NCBI GenBank assembly: GCA_013388745.1
Contig: JACAER010000043.1
Span: 70,165 to 134,164, forward strand
Source: Chloroflexota bacterium
GTDB taxonomy: Bacteria > Chloroflexota > Anaerolineae > Aggregatilineales > Phototrophicaceae
Direction: 5' to 3'
Length of the DNA: 64,000 nt
The stretch's first letter is position 1. The number at the start of each line of letters is the position of its first letter. Positions 26,677-34,592 of this stretch are shown one piece after another. Made by a program: the position numbers and the translations under genes. A model generated the notes under the pieces. That model was not told the origin of the DNA. It saw only the letters and a program-made list of their open reading frames with translations, and searched no databases.

Positions 26677-28611
26677 ATGCTGAAGCGTTTGGCACTGGTG
26701 ATACTGCTCGTTGGCCTGTGCGCCGTCACCGGCCTGGCGCAGGCGCAGGAACGCACGGTCGTGTGGCGCAGTTGGGACGTGCGCATTTACAACGTCGATA
26801 CGCGCGCCAATACTTTTGATGTCAGCGAAAGCTATGATGTAGAGTTCACAGGCACGTATTCGCAAGGCATCGCCAGTATCCCTGACACCTTTGTCGAAGA
26901 TATTCGCAATATTCAGGTTTACGAAAATGGCCGCCTGCTGGATCGCATGTGTTCAGAGCAGCGCGGCACTTACTGCACGGCGCAGAGTGTCGGCGAAATC
27001 CTCGTTACCTATCAATTCAGCCGTCCGATCAGCAACAATAGCGCCAAATTTCGTATCGACTACACAGTGATCGGCGCGATTCGACGCTACGAGACGGGCG
27101 ATTTACTCGGCTGGACAGTTGTTCCCGGCGACCATTTTGGCTTCAATGTGCTGAGCAGCACCGTCACGATCGAACTGCCGCAAGGCTTTGGCCCGCGCGA
27201 GGGCATAGACCCCATCGAAACCTATGGCACACCCGCTGAAGTGCATGTGCAGGGCACAGTGCTTACCGCGCAAACCACCCAGGCGGTGGGCACAGATGGC
27301 TACTTCCAGATCGGCGCGCAGTTCCCGCATGACCCGAATGGGCGCGTGCCCAACTGGCAGGCGGAGTATGACCAGCAGCAGGCCTATGAAGCGCAGATGG
27401 CGCCGCTGCGCAGCGCGATTGATCTGGGCGTGATCGGCCTGTCGCTGCTGATCGCATTGGGGGGGCCGCTGCTGATCTATATCCAGTGGTATACGCGCGG
27501 ACGCGACCCGAAAGTGGGCATTGTGCCCGAATATCTGAGCGAACCGCCATCTGATCTACGTCCGGCGGTAGTAGGCACGCTGGTGGACGAACGCGCCGAT
27601 CTGCGCGATGTGCTGTCTACGCTGATTGATCTGGCGCAGCGCGGCTATCTCGTGATCGAAGAAAACCGCGAAGAAGGCTTCATGGGCATCGGCAGCAGCA
27701 GCAAATTTATCTTCAAGCGCACCGATCAGGCGGCGACAGGCCTGCATGACTTTGAGAGCACACTGCTGCAAAACCTGTTTCCGGGCAATATGCTGGAACG
27801 GCGCATGGAATCGCTGCAAAATCAGTTTTATCAGTACATCCCGACGCTGCAAAATCAGTTGTACCAGCAGTTAGTGAAAGAAGGGTTTTACGAGCAGTCG
27901 CCGCACACGACACGCACGCTGTGGACAGGCATAGGAGGCGGCATTCTGGCGATTCCCATTATCATCATCGCGTTGGTGCTGGGGAACGACGGCACACTCT
28001 CCGGGCCGTCGGCGCTGGCCTTAGTCGCGCTGGGCTTCACGGGCATCGTCGGGTTGATTACCGCGCAGTTTATGCCGTCCAAAACACAAAAGGGCGCGGA
28101 AGAAGCGGCCAAGTGGCGCGCGTTTTACCGCTATATGGACAATCTCGACAAGTACAGCAGTGTCGAAGAAGCCAGCCTGCGCTTCGAGGAATATCTGCCT
28201 TACGCGGTAGCTTTCGGACTGAACAACGAGTGGATTCGACGCTTTAGCAAACTGAGCGATATGCCCGTGCCGACATGGTATTTCCCGACTTATATGGGCG
28301 GGCCGTATTCCGGGGGCTATCGTCCCGGCAGCCCGCTGCGGCGCATGGGGCGCTACGCAGGCAGTCCGATTGACTTCGGCAGCGGGACAGGTGGTGCGCC
28401 CTCGCTCGATCAAATGTCGAGTGGCATGGCTTCGGGCTTGCAGTCGATGTCCAACGGGCTGACGAATATGTTGAACTCCGCCGGGCGGATGATGAACAGC
28501 CGCCCGCAGCAGTCGTCCAGTGGGCGCTGGCGCAGCGGCGGACGCAGTTTTGGCGGCGGCGGTTTTCGCGGTGGCGGGTTCAGCGGCGGCGGCAGCCGCG
28601 GCTTCCGCTAG
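26677..28611 (+). CDS. DUF2207 domain membrane protein
   Basis: 644 residues from ATG 26677 (GAGAGGA upstream); the frame opens earlier but only this start gives a signal peptide (MLKRLALVILLVGLCAVTGL, cut near AQA). The exported N-terminal DUF2207 domain (about 25-230) contains WDVRIYNVDTRANTFDVSESY and a beta-sandwich pattern. Then membrane segments at about 250-270 and a helical pair near 420-470, with a cytoplasmic domain between them (DLRDVLSTLIDLAQRGYLVIEE, winged-helix-like). The tail is Gly/Arg/Ser-rich (SFGGGGFRGGGFSGGGSRGF). First gene of the module with the HTH/zinc ribbon, kinase and SPFH genes. Function unknown; such proteins sit in bacterial envelope-stress sets. Confidence 0.85.
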   Translation: MLKRLALVILLVGLCAVTGLAQAQERTVVWRSWDVRIYNVDTRANTFDVSESYDVEFTGTYSQGIASIPDTFVEDIRNIQVYENGRLLDRMCSEQRGTYCTAQSVGEILVTYQFSRPISNNSAKFRIDYTVIGAIRRYETGDLLGWTVVPGDHFGFNVLSSTVTIELPQGFGPREGIDPIETYGTPAEVHVQGTVLTAQTTQAVGTDGYFQIGAQFPHDPNGRVPNWQAEYDQQQAYEAQMAPLRSAIDLGVIGLSLLIALGGPLLIYIQWYTRGRDPKVGIVPEYLSEPPSDLRPAVVGTLVDERADLRDVLSTLIDLAQRGYLVIEENREEGFMGIGSSSKFIFKRTDQAATGLHDFESTLLQNLFPGNMLERRMESLQNQFYQYIPTLQNQLYQQLVKEGFYEQSPHTTRTLWTGIGGGILAIPIIIIALVLGNDGTLSGPSALALVALGFTGIVGLITAQFMPSKTQKGAEEAAKWRAFYRYMDNLDKYSSVEEASLRFEEYLPYAVAFGLNNEWIRRFSKLSDMPVPTWYFPTYMGGPYSGGYRPGSPLRRMGRYAGSPIDFGSGTGGAPSLDQMSSGMASGLQSMSNGLTNMLNSAGRMMNSRPQQSSSGRWRSGGRSFGGGGFRGGGFSGGGSRGFR

Positions 28612-28629
28612 AAATTGAGAGGAACAGAC

Positions 28630-29148
28630 ATGAATACTGGCCGCGTGGTCGGCATCATTTTGATCATTAGTGGACTGGTCGGGGCGGTGATTGCCGGGCT
28701 GTGGCTGGCGGTGAGCGTGGCGGCGCAACAGTTGGAGATAACGGGCGCGGTGCTGGGCGCGGGACTGGCGTTTATCCCGGTGGCGCTGTTGTGTGGCGCG
28801 GGCATCTTTCTGTATGTGCGCGGTGGAGCAGAGGCGGCACAGGACTCGACCATGCGCCAGCAGCGGCAGTTATTGGATATCGTCAAGAGTCGCGGGCAGG
28901 TCAAGGTGACTGATGTGGCGCTGGAGATGTCGCTGAGCGTGGATACTGTGAAAGCTATGGTGCATGATCTGGTCGGTTTGCAGGTGTTCAGCGGCTATGT
29001 CAATTGGGAAGAAGGCACGCTGTACTCGTCAGAAGTCAAGAATCTGCGCGACCTGAAGCAGTGCAAAAACTGCGGCGGCGAGATCAAGCTGGCGGGCAAA
29101 GGCGTGGTGGCATGTCCTTACTGCGGGACAGAGTATTTCCTCACCTAA
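28630..29148 (+). CDS. Small membrane protein with winged-helix-like region and zinc ribbon
   Basis: 172 residues from ATG 28630 (GAGAGGA upstream). Two membrane helices (VVGIILIISGLVGAVIAGLW; VLGAGLAFIPVALLCGAGIF), then a helix-turn-helix-like region of the winged or PCI kind (LLDIVKSRGQVKVTDVALEM, SVDTVKAMVHDLVGL, about 85-130) and a C-terminal zinc ribbon (CKNCGG...CPYCGTEYF, two CxxC pairs). A membrane-tethered HTH plus ribbon matches in outline small partners of SPFH and DUF2207 proteins (compare YdjG of Bacillus). It starts 18 bases after the DUF2207 gene and is surely cotranscribed. Whether it binds DNA or protein is unknown. Confidence 0.75.
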   Translation: MNTGRVVGIILIISGLVGAVIAGLWLAVSVAAQQLEITGAVLGAGLAFIPVALLCGAGIFLYVRGGAEAAQDSTMRQQRQLLDIVKSRGQVKVTDVALEMSLSVDTVKAMVHDLVGLQVFSGYVNWEEGTLYSSEVKNLRDLKQCKNCGGEIKLAGKGVVACPYCGTEYFLT

Positions 29149-29265
29149 GGATTGGGGGCAAAGGCGGCGGTGAAATGCCGTACAATAGAAGCGCCTTATG
29201 TAACACAGCACCGACTTCTGACTGATAATGAGCAAAAGCAGTTCAGAGTAGTGGAGTGAAACACG

Positions 29266-30900
29266 ATGCCATTCGACGCGGGTGAACAAGTTGGTCCCTA
29301 TCAAATTGTCGGCCAGTTAGGGCAAGGGGGCATGGCGGCGGTCTACAAAGCCTATCATCCGGCTTTAGATCGTTATGTGGCGATCAAGACCATGCATTCG
29401 GCGCTGGCCGAGGACGACAGTTTTCTGGCACGTTTTCGGCGCGAGGCGCAGATTATCGCCAAACTGGAACATCCGCATATTGTCCCGGTACATGATTTCA
29501 ACGAACACGAGGGACAGCCGTATCTGGTCATGAAGTATGTCGAAGGCCATACGCTGAAGGATGAGCTGGACGACAACAAGCTGACGCTGGCGCAGGCACT
29601 GCACATCCTCAAAGCGGTTGCGGCAGCGCTGAGTTACGCGCACCAACAGGGTGTGCTGCATCGCGATGTGAAGCCGTCGAACGTGATTATTGACACCCGC
29701 AATATCCCCTACGTTAGCGATTTTGGGCTGGCGCGTCTGATCGCATCAGGTGATTCGACCTTGAGCAACAACGCGATTCTGGGCACGCCGCAGTATATGT
29801 CGCCGGAGCAAGCGCTGACGCCGGCGGCGATCGACGCACGCGCCGATGTGTATTCACTGGGCGTGATGCTGTACGAAATTGTGCTGGGGCGCGTGCCTTT
29901 TAGCGGCGATACACCCTACGCGATTATCCACGATCATATTTACACGCCGCTGCCGCTGCCTTCGCAGGTTGATCCGCGGATTCCGCCGCAGATCGAACTG
30001 GTGTTGATGAAAGCGCTGGCGAAAGACCCCGAAGAACGTTACGACAGCGCGGTGCTGCTGGTGCGCGATTTCTGGAAGGCGCTGAGCGACGCACAGATGA
30101 ACGAACTGCCACCAGACCGCGTGCGCGTGGCCGATGCGTCGCTGGCGAAGCTGCGTACCGAACTGCGCGCCAGTGTCGCCAACGCCGGCGAAGCCCAAAC
30201 GCCACCGCTCAAAGCGCTGCGCAAGCCTCTACCACCGGCGGCGATTAAGCCTACCGCTTCTACAAGGCTCGCCCATGCCGAACACAGCACCAAACCGATA
30301 GCTGCGCCGATCAAGGGCGAACACTCACTCGCGAAACATCTAACAAGGAGAGATAACGTGTCGGATTTGTATCAACAGGTGAGCAGCAATCGCGGCAGCG
30401 GACAGCTTGACCGGCTGATGGCGCGCATTCCTGGCTTCACCGGCTATCAGGAGATGCAGGCGCGGCGGGCGGCAGATCGTTTGCTGCGCGATTATCTGGC
30501 TGAACAGCTCAGCGTGCGCATCACGCGCTTTGTTTCGGCAGAAAAAACGCTGCTGGACAGCGGCGGCCTGCTGATGATGAGCAAAACAGCGGCGGTCAAA
30601 AGCAAAATGCAGCTTTACCGCGACCGCGTGAAAGCGGTGGCGCCCGGTTATTCCGGCTTCTTCGCGGCGATCAACATCGGCCCGCAGGAACTGGAACAGC
30701 TTTACAACTTCGATGAGGGACAAGTGCAGTATGTAGATCGCCTGACCGAAGCGGTAGAAAATTTCGACAAGGCGGCGAAGGCCAATCAGGGCGTGGCCGA
30801 AGCGCTGGAGGCGCTGGAAACGGTGGCGGACGAGGCCAACGAAGCCTTTACGCTGCGCGAAGAAACGCTGACGAATCTTGACAAGATGCTCGGTTCATAA
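29266..30900 (+). CDS. Ser/Thr protein kinase fused to an all-helical domain
   Basis: 544 residues. Hanks-type kinase at about 10-280: Gly loop GQGGMAAVYKA, Lys41, catalytic Asp135 in HRDVKPSN, DFG at 153-155, GTPQYMSPEQ. There is no membrane helix or PASTA domain, so it is cytoplasmic. A Pro/Ala/Lys linker (about 295-360) joins residues 365-544, an all-helical domain (IPGFTGYQEMQARRAADRLL; PGYSGFFAAINIGPQELEQL; NFDEGQVQYVDRLTEAVENF). Just at this joint an AAGGAG precedes an in-frame GTG (30358), as if the domain had been, or is also, a separate protein. The SPFH gene follows 15 bases on. I infer that the kinase reports to or acts on the SPFH/DUF2207 complex. Confidence 0.92.
   Translation: MPFDAGEQVGPYQIVGQLGQGGMAAVYKAYHPALDRYVAIKTMHSALAEDDSFLARFRREAQIIAKLEHPHIVPVHDFNEHEGQPYLVMKYVEGHTLKDELDDNKLTLAQALHILKAVAAALSYAHQQGVLHRDVKPSNVIIDTRNIPYVSDFGLARLIASGDSTLSNNAILGTPQYMSPEQALTPAAIDARADVYSLGVMLYEIVLGRVPFSGDTPYAIIHDHIYTPLPLPSQVDPRIPPQIELVLMKALAKDPEERYDSAVLLVRDFWKALSDAQMNELPPDRVRVADASLAKLRTELRASVANAGEAQTPPLKALRKPLPPAAIKPTASTRLAHAEHSTKPIAAPIKGEHSLAKHLTRRDNVSDLYQQVSSNRGSGQLDRLMARIPGFTGYQEMQARRAADRLLRDYLAEQLSVRITRFVSAEKTLLDSGGLLMMSKTAAVKSKMQLYRDRVKAVAPGYSGFFAAINIGPQELEQLYNFDEGQVQYVDRLTEAVENFDKAAKANQGVAEALEALETVADEANEAFTLREETLTNLDKMLGS
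30345..30360 (+). promoter_or_regulatory. Internal ribosome binding site and GTG start within the kinase gene
   Basis: AAGGAG (30345-30350), seven bases, GTG (30358-30360), in frame with the kinase. Spacing and sequence are optimal and as good as that of the next gene (AAGGAG before 30916). Use would give a 180-residue helical protein ending at 30900. Confidence 0.6.
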
Positions 30901-30915
30901 AAGGAGTACGATGCT

Positions 30916-32016
30916 ATGCGTATCATTGATGTCATCGATCATGCCAACGTCGCCGCCGATGAGTTAGTATGGCGCGAGCCGCAAGGGGGCAGCGGCGATT
31001 GGCGCATGGGGTCGCAGGTGATCGTCAGCGACAGCCAGGCGGCGATATTCGTGCGCGACGGACAGGTGCTCGATATGCTGGGGCCGGGGCGGCACACGCT
31101 TTCGACCGCTAACCTGCCGATTCTGTCCGGCTTGATCGGGCTGGCGACCAGCGGGCGCACACCGTTCCCCGCCGAACTGTATTATGTCAATCTGCGCGAT
31201 ATGCCGCAGGTCGGCTGGGGCACTAACCCGCCGATCGTGCTGGAAACGCCGGGCAAGGGGTTGGGCGTGGTGCTGCTGATTACGCACGGCGTTGTGGACA
31301 TCGGCGTGGATGATGCGATGCTGTTCCTGAAGCAGTACGGGATTCGCCGCCCCAGCCTGTACCTGAGCGACATCAAAGACCGTATCCAGAGTATGCTGCT
31401 GGGCGAAATCGCGCAGTTGGTGGGCAAATCGGGCGCGCAGAGCGTACCGGACGCCAACAAGGTGCTGAGCGAACTGGAAGGCGCGATGCTGGTGCAGTTG
31501 AACGACAAGTTCAAATCACTGGGGATGCGCATCAAGGCCTTTGAATCCAATCCCTTCACGGTGAAAAATGTCACGATTGATGAACTGCGCGACTACGTGA
31601 GCCTGGATGTGTGGGAACGGGCACGGATGACCTCTGCGCGCGCGACGGCGATGGAAGACGCCGCCAAGAATCCCGGTATGGGCGGCACACTGGCGGGCGC
31701 GGGTGTGGGCTTCGGCGTGGGGCAGCAGTTGGGCAATGCGATGGCCGGCGGCAACCCGCAGATGGAAGCGATGCAGCGCCAGATGGAACAGCAGCAGATG
31801 ATGATGAACCAGATGATTCAGCAGATGATGAACCAGAACATACAGCAGCAGTCGCAGCCGCAGCAGGCCGCCGCGCCGAATCCGCAGACCAAAGAAGAAG
31901 TGCAGGCGCTGTTGGATAATCTGGATATGAAGCTGGCGAACGGCGAAATCAGTGAGCAGATTTATACGCGGCTGCACGACAAATGGGCGCAGCGCCTCAA
32001 GGAATTGGGCGGATAA
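30916..32016 (+). CDS. SPFH-domain protein with C-terminal SHOCT-like helix
   Basis: 366 residues from ATG 30916, nine bases after AAGGAG. The SPFH/band 7 domain spans about 15-240 (RMGSQVIVSDSQAAIFVRDG, LGPGRHTLSTANLPIL, ELYYVNLRDMPQVGWGTNPP). Then a Gly-rich stretch, a Met/Gln-rich run (about 275-320) and a final helical pair (KEEVQALLDNLDMKLANGEI) that resembles SHOCT modules. No N-terminal membrane helix is seen, as in YdjI-type SPFH proteins that are brought to the membrane by partners. SPFH proteins oligomerise and organise membrane zones. Last gene of the four-gene module; a terminator follows. Confidence 0.9.
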   Translation: MRIIDVIDHANVAADELVWREPQGGSGDWRMGSQVIVSDSQAAIFVRDGQVLDMLGPGRHTLSTANLPILSGLIGLATSGRTPFPAELYYVNLRDMPQVGWGTNPPIVLETPGKGLGVVLLITHGVVDIGVDDAMLFLKQYGIRRPSLYLSDIKDRIQSMLLGEIAQLVGKSGAQSVPDANKVLSELEGAMLVQLNDKFKSLGMRIKAFESNPFTVKNVTIDELRDYVSLDVWERARMTSARATAMEDAAKNPGMGGTLAGAGVGFGVGQQLGNAMAGGNPQMEAMQRQMEQQQMMMNQMIQQMMNQNIQQQSQPQQAAAPNPQTKEEVQALLDNLDMKLANGEISEQIYTRLHDKWAQRLKELGG

Positions 32017-32131
32017 GACGAGTTAACAGGCGTCAGTTTTCAGCCAACAGTGCCATATAACGCTCAAGAAGCGTTTGCAAGACGGCTGAACGAACACTTT
32101 CTGAAGCTGGATTTGCCGGAAGATGTTCATG

Positions 32132-32162
32132 AAAATCCTCAGCCCTGTGACTGAGGATTTTT
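32132..32162. terminator. Bidirectional intrinsic terminator
   Basis: AAAATCCTCAG (32132-32142) pairs with CTGAGGATTTT (32151-32161) around an 8-base loop, with flanking A- and T-runs. It closes the SPFH gene and the convergent NERD-like gene, whose stop lies five bases beyond. Confidence 0.88.
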
Positions 32163-32166
32163 GCTG

Positions 32167-32949
32167 TCAGGCGGTTTCGCCGGCTTTGATTCTGGTCTGC
32201 GCGTCTTTGGGCAGTGTGGCTTCGTCGAAAGCTTTGACGAGCGCCACGAGTTCGGCGTTGGAAAGCGCTTTCTTTTCACCCTTGATGGAGCGCAGATAAG
32301 TGGTCAGGTTTGGCTCGGCTTTCTCATAGGGCATGAGCACCGGTACGAGCGGATTAGTGACTTCGAGCACCGCTCGTGGATCGACAAAGACGATCAAGGG
32401 CTGCACCTCGATGTCGGGGGCGAAGGCCTGCATCCGTTTTTTCAGGTTATCCGCCGCTGCCAGCGCGTCAATCGTCGGGTTGCCGATGCCATCGGCGCGC
32501 ATGATGGAGAGCGCGCGTCCGGCGAACGATTTGTGCGACTTCCACTTGTCGCCCTCGTGGGTAAAGCGGCCATCCTGAAAGCGCGTAACGATGGCGAAAA
32601 CACCTTGCGGGCAGATCAGCACATGGCGTGCGGGGAAGTGATAGTAGTTGTACAGGGCGCTCTTATTGCTCAAGCCCTTCAGCCCCTCGCGAATGACGAC
32701 TTCGGGGCGTGGCGAGCGCACCCACAGATTGGTCATGCGCACGGAAAACAGCGTGGAAATCAAGCCAACAGGCAGCACCAGCGTGGGCAGCAGATAAAAC
32801 AGTGCGGGGTCGAGCGGGGCGTTGGGGTTAAACAAGGGCTGGTTGGTGATGATAAAGCCGGCGATCAGCACCGCGAAGCTGAAAAAGAACAGCCCCTGGG
32901 CGATCTGGCGATTGCGCTTAATCAGTTTCTGGTTGGTTTCCACGCGCAT
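32167..32949 (-). CDS. Membrane-anchored NERD-like domain protein
   Basis: 260 residues. Two membrane helices near the N-terminus (QGLFFFSFAVLIAGFIIT about 17-35; LFYLLPTLVLPVGLISTLFS about 50-69), then a cytoplasmic domain. The segment HVLICPQGVFAIVTRFQDGR followed by GDKWKSHK resembles the NERD (nuclease-related) core, where a Glu-x-Lys usually follows GVFVI; here it reads VTR, so nuclease activity is uncertain. A later strand PLIVFVDPRAVLEV fits the same fold. A basic, acidic-rich tail follows. The gene converges on the SPFH module and shares its terminator. The call rests on a weak motif. Confidence 0.6.
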   Translation of the reverse strand: MRVETNQKLIKRNRQIAQGLFFFSFAVLIAGFIITNQPLFNPNAPLDPALFYLLPTLVLPVGLISTLFSVRMTNLWVRSPRPEVVIREGLKGLSNKSALYNYYHFPARHVLICPQGVFAIVTRFQDGRFTHEGDKWKSHKSFAGRALSIMRADGIGNPTIDALAAADNLKKRMQAFAPDIEVQPLIVFVDPRAVLEVTNPLVPVLMPYEKAEPNLTTYLRSIKGEKKALSNAELVALVKAFDEATLPKDAQTRIKAGETA

Positions 32950-32984
32950 ATAGTGCGCATTCCTCTCTCACAAAAGCTCAGGCA

Positions 32985-33013
32985 ATAGAAAAAGGGCACA
33001 GAGGGCTGTGCCC
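32985..33013 (-). terminator. Intrinsic terminator of the secreted protein gene
   Basis: On the minus strand GGGCACAG and CTGTGCCC (33006-33013 with 32994-33001) pair around CCCT, followed by TTTTTCTATT. It lies 12 bases after the stop of the gene at 33026-34114. Confidence 0.85.
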
Positions 33014-33025
33014 CGTGCTGCGCGG

Positions 33026-34114
33026 CTATGAGGCCGGCAGGAAATAGGTGATGATGCCGGGATGGTAGAGTTCGGCGCAGAGCCAGTTGTTATAGGCCAC
33101 AGTCGGCAAGAACTGCCAGTTGCGCGGCAAATCCCAGGCCTGGGCGATCAAACCGCGACTCACATCGGCGGGGTTTGAGGGCACGATACAGTGTGTGACC
33201 GGGGCGCGGAAGGTAGCTGTCGTAGACTGCGCTCTACCGTTGACATAAGCAGTCAAAACGTAGTAGAAGCCGCCCTGTACATAACCCGCCGGCACAGGCT
33301 GCAAGCGGTCGATGACACGCAGCGGCTGGCATTCCAGCCCAAATTCTTCGCGCAGTGTTACAGCCAGATCGCCACGATCGCGCAGCACGCCGCCACAGTT
33401 GGGATAAACAACCATGAAGCCTGTTGAATCAGTGAACACCGTGCCAGGACCCGGCGTGGTGTTGGGGGCCAGTGTGGCGCCCGGCGTGACAGTGGTCGTT
33501 ACGCTATTGGTCGAAACGACAGCGCTGATGCGCGCGATGCCGCCCATATTGATAAGCACGGGCGCGGTGCCATCGGCAGGTCCCAACACCCCCGCGCCGG
33601 AAAGCTGGTTCAGGTCGAACGTGCCACCGGGACGCCAGGCCCAATAGCTGAGAATAGACGTGCCAGAGGTATCGGCGTTGAAACGGAAATTGACCGGCAG
33701 ATAGAAACCGACCCAGATTACCGGCTGGTTGATCGTGATCGGGGTGTTGAAGGTCACCGTAAACACGCCGGCCTGCGTGATGTCCACCTGCTGGCGTCCG
33801 GCCAGTGTCGCGTCGGCGGGCGTGCCGCCGTTCGCGTCCTGATACACCACCGCATCAATCGGTGTGCCGGGCACAGGGGTATTGACGGAGAGGCTCAGGC
33901 TGCGGACGGTGGCCGGCAGGGTCACGCCGAAGCGTGTCAGGTCGAAGCCGTTCATCACCAGCGAGGGTTCGCCAGAAACGAACCACACACTGTTGCCGGT
34001 GCCGCTGTTCAGGCTGAGCGTGACATCGACGGCGGCGGCGGGCAGCACGGCGAGCGCCAGCGCCAGAATAAGGAACGTGCAAATAAAAGCGATGGGGAAC
34101 AGTTTTTTGACCAT
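33026..34114 (-). CDS. Secreted beta-rich protein of unknown function
   Basis: 362 residues with a signal peptide (MVKKLFPIAFICTFLILALA, cleavage near PAAAV). Residues about 30-195 look like a secreted beta-sandwich (VDVTLSLNSGTGNSVWF; VRSLSLSVNTPVPGTPIDAV; GVFTVTFNTPITINQPVIWV). A Thr/Pro linker (about 200-225) joins a second domain with conserved Cys (VYPNCGGVLRDRGDLAV, GLECQPLRVI, THCIVP, WLCAELYH). No known family is recognised. It is a single gene with its own terminator. The repeated two-domain, linker-joined design resembles other exported proteins of the window. Confidence 0.7.
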   Translation of the reverse strand: MVKKLFPIAFICTFLILALALAVLPAAAVDVTLSLNSGTGNSVWFVSGEPSLVMNGFDLTRFGVTLPATVRSLSLSVNTPVPGTPIDAVVYQDANGGTPADATLAGRQQVDITQAGVFTVTFNTPITINQPVIWVGFYLPVNFRFNADTSGTSILSYWAWRPGGTFDLNQLSGAGVLGPADGTAPVLINMGGIARISAVVSTNSVTTTVTPGATLAPNTTPGPGTVFTDSTGFMVVYPNCGGVLRDRGDLAVTLREEFGLECQPLRVIDRLQPVPAGYVQGGFYYVLTAYVNGRAQSTTATFRAPVTHCIVPSNPADVSRGLIAQAWDLPRNWQFLPTVAYNNWLCAELYHPGIITYFLPAS

Positions 34115-34175
34115 AAGTCACCACCTTAAACAGTTGCCCGCTATTGTAGCGGGCAGCGGCCAAGAAAACCACCGC

Positions 34176-34203
34176 TTGTCAGGCTCTTGAACGGGAGTAT
34201 AAT
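34176..34203 (+). promoter_or_regulatory. Sigma-70 type promoter for yajC-secD-secF
   Basis: TTGTCA (34176-34181), 16-base spacer, TATAAT (34198-34203, consensus). Transcription would start near 34210, about 30 bases before the yajC start at 34241. Confidence 0.7.
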
Positions 34204-34240
34204 CTCGCACGGTTACTATTATGAGATGGGAATTCTCAAC

Positions 34241-34567
34241 ATGGAAGAATTCGTGTTGGTCGGCGTGATTCTCGTGCTGGGGCTGGGCGCGTATTGGACG
34301 ATGGTGCTTTTCCCCAAGCAGCGCGATTTCCAGAAACGCCAGCGCTTCGCCCGCTCGCTCAGCGTCGGCGATGAAGTCATCACCTACGGTGGCATCATCG
34401 GGAAAGTCATTGACATCCAGGCCGCACAGGGTATAGCATACGTCGAAATTGCCGACGGGGTGGTCATCCGACTTGTCACCGCTGCGCTGATGCAGCCTTA
34501 TGACCCCGAAGAGATTGCCCGCAACGCACAGATCGGCATCGAACGCGAGACATCGACAAACACTTGA
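34241..34567 (+). CDS. yajC: Preprotein translocase subunit YajC
   Basis: 108 residues from ATG 34241, with GAGATGGGA eight bases ahead; earlier in-frame starts at 34187 or 34226 fall before or too near the transcription start. One membrane helix (VLVGVILVLGLGAYWTMVLF) is followed by the YajC core (RSLSVGDEVITYGGIIGKVI, VVIRLVTAAL). YajC associates with SecDF and YidC at the translocon. The order yajC-secD-secF is conserved and present here. Confidence 0.9.
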   Translation: MEEFVLVGVILVLGLGAYWTMVLFPKQRDFQKRQRFARSLSVGDEVITYGGIIGKVIDIQAAQGIAYVEIADGVVIRLVTAALMQPYDPEEIARNAQIGIERETSTNT

Positions 34568-34592
34568 ATTGCCAGAAGGGCAGGACACCGTT

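Noticed and set aside
32050..32154. A 34-codon open frame from GTG in the gap after the SPFH gene (VPYNAQEAFARRL...).
   Set aside because: It looks peptide-like but has no ribosome binding site and its stop lies inside the terminator stem; most likely chance.
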